From Armatimonadota bacterium (lineage in GTDB: Bacteria > Armatimonadota > SYMT01): a stretch of DNA of 9,232 bases. The position numbers were made by a program, and so were the translations under genes. The notes beneath the pieces are model-generated. The model worked only from the letters and a program-made list of their open reading frames with translations, did not search any database and had not been told where the DNA came from. The DNA is taken from positions 1 through 9,232 of the forward strand of contig JAJFMS010000066.1 of the NCBI GenBank assembly GCA_020696885.1, read 5' to 3'. Shown here piece by piece: positions 6,164 to 9,232 of this stretch; within the stretch, counting starts at the first letter, position 1; each line of letters opens with the position of its first letter.

Positions 6164-7195
6164 CTAGCGAAGACCCATCAGGTACTTGACGATGAGCAGC
6201 TCCAGCGCCTCGTAGTCCCGGGCGTCGCGCAGCGCCTGTACTTCCTGCGGGTCCACACGGCGAGCCACCTCGACAAGCTGCAGGAAGATCTCCTTGCTGT
6301 TCTCCAGGTGCCGCCATGCGTTCTCGTGCGGCTGGGTGCGCATCGCCTTCACGTCGAGACCGACCCACTCGCCGTTCTTGCCGTAGCCGGCCTGCTCCAG
6401 CACCCACACCTGGTTGAAGGCGCGCCGCAGGTCTACGGTACCGAACGCCTTATCCTGGTCGTACTTCAGGCCGTTCTGGTCGTTCAGGTGGACGCTCCAG
6501 AGCTTGTCGTGCCACAGCGCGTACGCCATCTCGTCACTAGGGTCCAGCCCCAGCAGGATGGCGTGGGCGCTCTCGATCAGGATGCCGGACCGCGACGGAT
6601 CCAGGGTCTTGTAGCAGAGGGCCAGGAAGTGGCCGGTGCTGGGCAGGTACATCAGGTCCATCGGCTCGTTCGGCTTCATCTCGCCGAGGATGCGGATCGA
6701 CTTGTCGTACTCCAGCAGCGCGTTCGCGTATTCCAGCATGTAGTTAAAGCTGTCGTTCGCGTTCTTGCTTTCGCGGATGTAGGTCCCTTCGCGTGCCGGC
6801 CACCAGACGATGTCCTTGGTGCCGATCATGTTCGCGATGTCGATGGCGCGGCGGGAGCGCTCGATGGCGTAGTCCCGATCGGCCTTGTTGTTGGAGGTAA
6901 CCGGGCCGTCCACCGTGCGCGGGTCTTCCCAGAGGCGGGGGGCGACAAACTCCGCCACCAGCCCGCGGTCATCCAGCAGCTTCTTGACTTCCGCTACCGC
7001 CTTTTCCATCTGGTCGGCGGGGAGGTCTGCAGGGATGACGTCGTCATCGTGAAACTGGATGCCCTGGAAACCGAGCTTCACCGCGATGTCGAGCTTCTCG
7101 ACAAAATCGCGGCTCGGCCGCACGGTGGGGCCGAACGGGTCCGCGCCCTCGTGGAGGTTCCAGGGGCCGAACGAGAAACGATACTGCGTTGCCAT
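6164..7195 (-). CDS. Xylose-isomerase-family TIM-barrel protein (class I type, atypical metal site)
   Basis: This 343-residue protein closely follows the actinobacterial-type (class I) xylose isomerase pattern: RFSFGPWNLHEGADPFG near the start, then QFHDDDVIP (H49 at the catalytic His position), VWWPAREG (W132), GEMKPNEP (E172, K174), IESAHAIL (E208, H211), SVHLNDQNGLKYDQD (D246, D248) and GLDVKAMR (D281). Known members interconvert aldoses and ketoses (xylose/xylulose, glucose/fructose) with two divalent metals. Here the second-shell motif that normally reads H-I-D-L-N is S-V-H-L-N, so one metal-ligand Asp is replaced by His236. Substrate may therefore differ, and I do not assign xylA. It is also shorter than the usual class I enzyme of about 390 aa, chiefly at the C-terminus. 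The start at ATG 7195 is supported by AAGGAG at 7210-7205, nine bases upstream; a GTG at 7240 is less likely. No signal peptide, so cytoplasmic. Confidence 0.9.
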   Translation of the reverse strand: MATQYRFSFGPWNLHEGADPFGPTVRPSRDFVEKLDIAVKLGFQGIQFHDDDVIPADLPADQMEKAVAEVKKLLDDRGLVAEFVAPRLWEDPRTVDGPVTSNNKADRDYAIERSRRAIDIANMIGTKDIVWWPAREGTYIRESKNANDSFNYMLEYANALLEYDKSIRILGEMKPNEPMDLMYLPSTGHFLALCYKTLDPSRSGILIESAHAILLGLDPSDEMAYALWHDKLWSVHLNDQNGLKYDQDKAFGTVDLRRAFNQVWVLEQAGYGKNGEWVGLDVKAMRTQPHENAWRHLENSKEIFLQLVEVARRVDPQEVQALRDARDYEALELLIVKYLMGLR

Positions 7196-7210
7196 GAAGG
7201 CGTGCTCCTT
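7196..7210 (-). promoter_or_regulatory. Ribosome binding site deciding the isomerase start
   Basis: AAGGAG (7210-7205) lies nine bases upstream of the ATG at 7195. The in-frame GTG at 7240 would add 15 residues that precede the conserved RFSFGPW start and are not expected in the family. Confidence 0.65.
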
Positions 7211-7288
7211 TGCGCGAAAACTGTCCGCGCTTATTTCCACTTCGGGGCGGGTGATCCCCTTCCCGAAAGCGTAGCGCAGGCAGCGGTT

Positions 7289-7301
7289 TGGCCAGTGGCC
7301 A
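7289..7301. promoter_or_regulatory. TGGCCA-G-TGGCCA dyad upstream of the isomerase gene
   Basis: Two copies of the self-complementary hexamer TGGCCA, one base apart, form a 13-bp palindrome about 94 bp upstream of the isomerase start codon, inside the 150-bp gap after the VOC gene. The position suits a repressor or activator site, for example for a sugar-responsive regulator, but no regulator gene is in the window and no clear promoter hexamers flank it. Confidence 0.35.
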
Positions 7302-7345
7302 GAAGAAATCGCTTCCTACATGGGGAAGCGGGGGCGTGTAACCCG

Positions 7346-7807
7346 CTAGGCGGGATCGTAGGCGGCCAGCTCGATGATGGCGCCGTCCGGATCATGGAAA
7401 TAGAACAGGCGCTTCTGCCCGAGGTTGGCCACCCGGAATGGCACCCTCACCGGCTCGCTGACCACCGGCACCGCAGCTTCGTCGAGGCGCTGCACCAGCA
7501 ACTCGAGCGCCGCCCCGTCAACAGTGAAGGCCAGGTGACGCAGCCCGTGGGTGTTGGGCAGGCTGTTGGGCGGAATCCGCTCCCCGGCAGGGGAATGATA
7601 CTGCAGCAGCTCCAGGCGCACGGTGGGATCATCCGTCTCCAGGAACACGCAGTGCGCCACGGCGCCGGGGAGCCCGGTCACGCGCTCCACCCACTCTCCC
7701 TGCAGGGTGGTCTCGAAGCCGCGCCGCAGTCCCAGCAGCTCCGTGTAGAAGCGGACGGACCGCTCCATCTCGGAGACGACGATGTTGATGTGGTCGATGC
7801 GGATCAT
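7346..7807 (-). CDS. VOC-superfamily (glyoxalase/dioxygenase/epimerase fold) protein
   Basis: A 153-residue two-module VOC protein. The first module opens with MIRIDHINIVVSEMERSVRFYTELLGL and carries VRLELLQY; the second opens with LRHLAFTVDG and closes with FYFHDPDGAIIELAAY. The metal-ligand positions are all filled: H6, E66, H91 and E146. This pattern is shared by glyoxalase I, methylmalonyl-CoA epimerase and related enzymes, so the reaction cannot be named. The length matches single-domain glyoxalase/epimerase members. No signal peptide, hence cytoplasmic. The ATG at 7807 begins exactly where the fold begins, but there is no Shine-Dalgarno sequence before it. The frame stays open upstream to 7912, which overlaps the DUF1501 gene end, and that extension has no family similarity. 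The gene lies 64 bp after the DUF1501 stop and 150 bp before the isomerase. A short AGCGGG/CCCGCT dyad (7327-7347) overlaps its stop codon. Confidence 0.88.
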   Translation of the reverse strand: MIRIDHINIVVSEMERSVRFYTELLGLRRGFETTLQGEWVERVTGLPGAVAHCVFLETDDPTVRLELLQYHSPAGERIPPNSLPNTHGLRHLAFTVDGAALELLVQRLDEAAVPVVSEPVRVPFRVANLGQKRLFYFHDPDGAIIELAAYDPA

Positions 7808-7846
7808 GAAATAGGAAGCGTGGGTGCGTGGATCGGACCACGGCGT

Positions 7847-7875
7847 TTTATCGCTTCCCGGGCCGCGCGGGTCAG
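7847..7875 (-). promoter_or_regulatory. Weak candidate sigma-70-type promoter for the VOC gene
   Basis: On the minus strand CTGACC (7875-7870) and GATAAA (7852-7847) are exactly 17 bases apart, each matching four of six consensus bases. The start of transcription would fall near 7840, about 33 bases before the VOC start codon. The -35 overlaps the DUF1501 stop codon. Such partial matches occur by chance, so this is only a candidate. Confidence 0.25.
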
Positions 7876-9232
7876 AGGAGTATCGGGGCGAGCGGCTCCC
7901 CGTCGCAGGCACGGAGCGGTCGGTCCAGGCGGTCCGTGATCTCCACGTTTGGCGATACGCCCAGGCAGTGGTAGATCGTGGCGTGGATCGCTTCCGGTCC
8001 CACCCGATCCGTCTGCGGGTAGGCGCCCAGTTTGTCGGACTCCCCGTGGACGATCCCGGGGCGAATGCCGCCGCCGGCCATCATCATGGAGAAGACGTGG
8101 CCCCAGTGGTCCCGCCCCCCGATCCCGTTGTGCTTGGGTGACCGGCCGAACTCTCCCATCCAGACCACCAGCGTCTCGTCGAGGAGCCCGCGCGTGGCGA
8201 GGTCCTCCAGGAGCGCGGAGACCCCCTCGTCCATCGGCGGCATGAGCGCGTTCTTCAGCCGGCCGGCGTTGTCGCCGTGCGTGTCCCATACCGGGTTGCC
8301 GATGCCGAAGTCGTTTGGCTCCCGCGGCCACGCCACGGTCACCAGGCGGGTGCCCGCCTCCACCAGGCGCCGCGCCAGCAGGCAGCTCTGTCCAAACTTA
8401 TGCCGTCCGTACCGATCGCGGGTCTGCGGCGTCTCCTGACCCAGGTCGAACGCTCGCCGCGTGCGGCCGGAGGTGAGGAGGTCGAACGCCTGGTCGGAGA
8501 TGAGGTCTTCCCGCACGAAGCTGTCCCGCAGAGCGCGGTCGAGCTCCCCATTCACCTGCGCCAGGAGGCTGCGGCGCCGGTCCATCCGGCCCGCGCCGAG
8601 CCCGGGGAGCGGCGTGAGCCCGGGAACTTGAAAGCCGGGGGTATTCGGATCGCACTCCAGCAGGAACGGCTCGTGTTCCGGCGCCATGAATCCGGCGTTC
8701 TGCCCGGCCACGTAGATCCCCGGGTTGTTCTTCACCGGCTCGGGCAGCCACACCACGCTGGGGAGATCGCGCCCGGAAGGCAGCACCCGCTTCATCACCG
8801 CGCCCAGGGTGGGCCAATCCGCCGAATCCGGTGGGATCGACTCTCCGCTGGGCGTGCGGTGCGGGTGCCCGGTGAGCATGAAGTAGCCGCTGCCGGTGTG
8901 CGCGTTGATGTCCGTGGCGGCGGAGCGGATCACGGCGCAGCGGTGCGCCTGCTTGGCCAACCGCGGCATCAACTCGCCGACCTGCAGGCCATCCAGCGAG
9001 CTCGGGATCGCCTGGTAAGCGCCGCGGATCTCGGCCGAAGCCTCGGGCTTGGGATCCCAGGTCTCGTGCTGCGGGGGACCACCCACCATGTAGAGCAGGA
9101 TACACGAGCGAGCGCGGCCGAAGGACCGGCTCCCGGGAGCCGCGCCCGCCTGCGCCTGCAGCAGCGAGGAAAGCGTCAGGCCACCGAGGCCCAACCCGCC
9201 GACGCGCAGCACCTCACGCCGGGTGAGTCCGT
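7872..9232 (-). CDS. DUF1501 exported protein (alkaline-phosphatase/sulfatase-like fold), N-terminus cut off by window edge
   Basis: The frame is open to the right edge, so the start codon lies outside; 452 residues are visible (numbered from the Gly codon at 9230). The visible start GLTRREVLRVGGLGLGG is a twin-arginine export signal, followed by a hydrophobic stretch and an Ala-rich end (QAQAGAA). The GTG at 9212 would cut this signal and is not the real start. The rest matches DUF1501: CILLYMVGGPPQHETWDPKP near 43-62, AHTGSGYFMLTGHPH, DTHGDN (316-321), VWMGEFGRSPK (GEFGR 359-363), GRDHWGH (372-378) and IYHCLGVSP near the end. The Asp/His-rich motifs resemble metal-binding sites of the alkaline-phosphatase superfamily, but no activity is established for the family to my knowledge. 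In Planctomycetes and relatives DUF1501 genes often sit beside a DUF1549/DUF1553 cytochrome-like gene; such a gene would lie beyond 9232. Confidence 0.93.
   Translation of the reverse strand, partial: GLTRREVLRVGGLGLGGLTLSSLLQAQAGAAPGSRSFGRARSCILLYMVGGPPQHETWDPKPEASAEIRGAYQAIPSSLDGLQVGELMPRLAKQAHRCAVIRSAATDINAHTGSGYFMLTGHPHRTPSGESIPPDSADWPTLGAVMKRVLPSGRDLPSVVWLPEPVKNNPGIYVAGQNAGFMAPEHEPFLLECDPNTPGFQVPGLTPLPGLGAGRMDRRRSLLAQVNGELDRALRDSFVREDLISDQAFDLLTSGRTRRAFDLGQETPQTRDRYGRHKFGQSCLLARRLVEAGTRLVTVAWPREPNDFGIGNPVWDTHGDNAGRLKNALMPPMDEGVSALLEDLATRGLLDETLVVWMGEFGRSPKHNGIGGRDHWGHVFSMMMAGGGIRPGIVHGESDKLGAYPQTDRVGPEAIHATIYHCLGVSPNVEITDRLDRPLRACDGEPLAPILL

Noticed and set aside
7808..7912. N-terminal extension of the VOC frame to 7912
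   Set aside because: It would overlap the DUF1501 gene by about 40 bases and adds a Pro/Ser/Arg-rich stretch ahead of the exact start of the VOC fold; the lack of a ribosome binding site at 7807 leaves some doubt.
6134..7939. Long plus-strand open frame of 601 residues opposite the isomerase and VOC genes
   Set aside because: It is antisense to two clearly conserved genes, His/Val/Gln-rich without recognisable motifs, as expected for the shadow of GC-rich coding sequence.

Overview
The window is GC-rich bacterial DNA in which every gene I can support lies on the minus strand, so transcription runs from 9232 towards 1. The gene set is a DUF1501 protein with a twin-arginine leader, a xylose-isomerase-like TIM barrel, a YdjC/ChbG-type deacetylase, a secreted subtilase with Trp-Gly repeats in its tail, and a multi-membrane HD-GYP protein with a GAF domain. 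This fits a free-living, carbohydrate-degrading member of phyla such as Armatimonadota or Planctomycetota. That placement is inferred from gene content alone; there is no rRNA or marker gene here.

Layout in the direction of transcription: (1) DUF1501 protein, running off the right edge so its start codon is missing (9232-7872). (2) A small VOC/glyoxalase-fold protein (7807-7346). (3) A xylose-isomerase-family protein (7195-6164). (4) A 309-bp non-coding gap with a long imperfect inverted repeat and a GC-rich stem-loop just upstream of the next gene's ribosome binding site. (5) A YdjC/ChbG-like deacetylase with a Tat-like leader (5854-4889). (6) A 274-bp non-coding gap with two strong dyads. 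(7) A secreted S8 serine peptidase (4614-2776). (8) A membrane HD-GYP/GAF protein (2718-814), so close behind the peptidase that the two are probably co-transcribed. (9) A secreted protein with mutarotase-like features, running off the left edge (689-1).

The right half (DUF1501, VOC, isomerase, deacetylase) looks like a carbohydrate-processing neighbourhood: an isomerase-fold enzyme and a polysaccharide or oligosaccharide deacetylase-fold enzyme beside exported proteins. The spacers between these genes are 64 to 309 bp, so they may be separate transcription units. The left half pairs an exported protease with a predicted cyclic-di-GMP phosphodiesterase. This suggests, without proving, a link between secretion or surface processing and cyclic-di-GMP signalling.

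I found no tRNA, rRNA, CRISPR array, transposase or phage gene. The most unusual items are the duplicated WGEP module at the end of the subtilase, the Asp-to-His change at a metal-ligand position of the isomerase, and the inverted repeat and stem-loop upstream of the deacetylase. I see no clear evidence for a wholly new multi-gene system.
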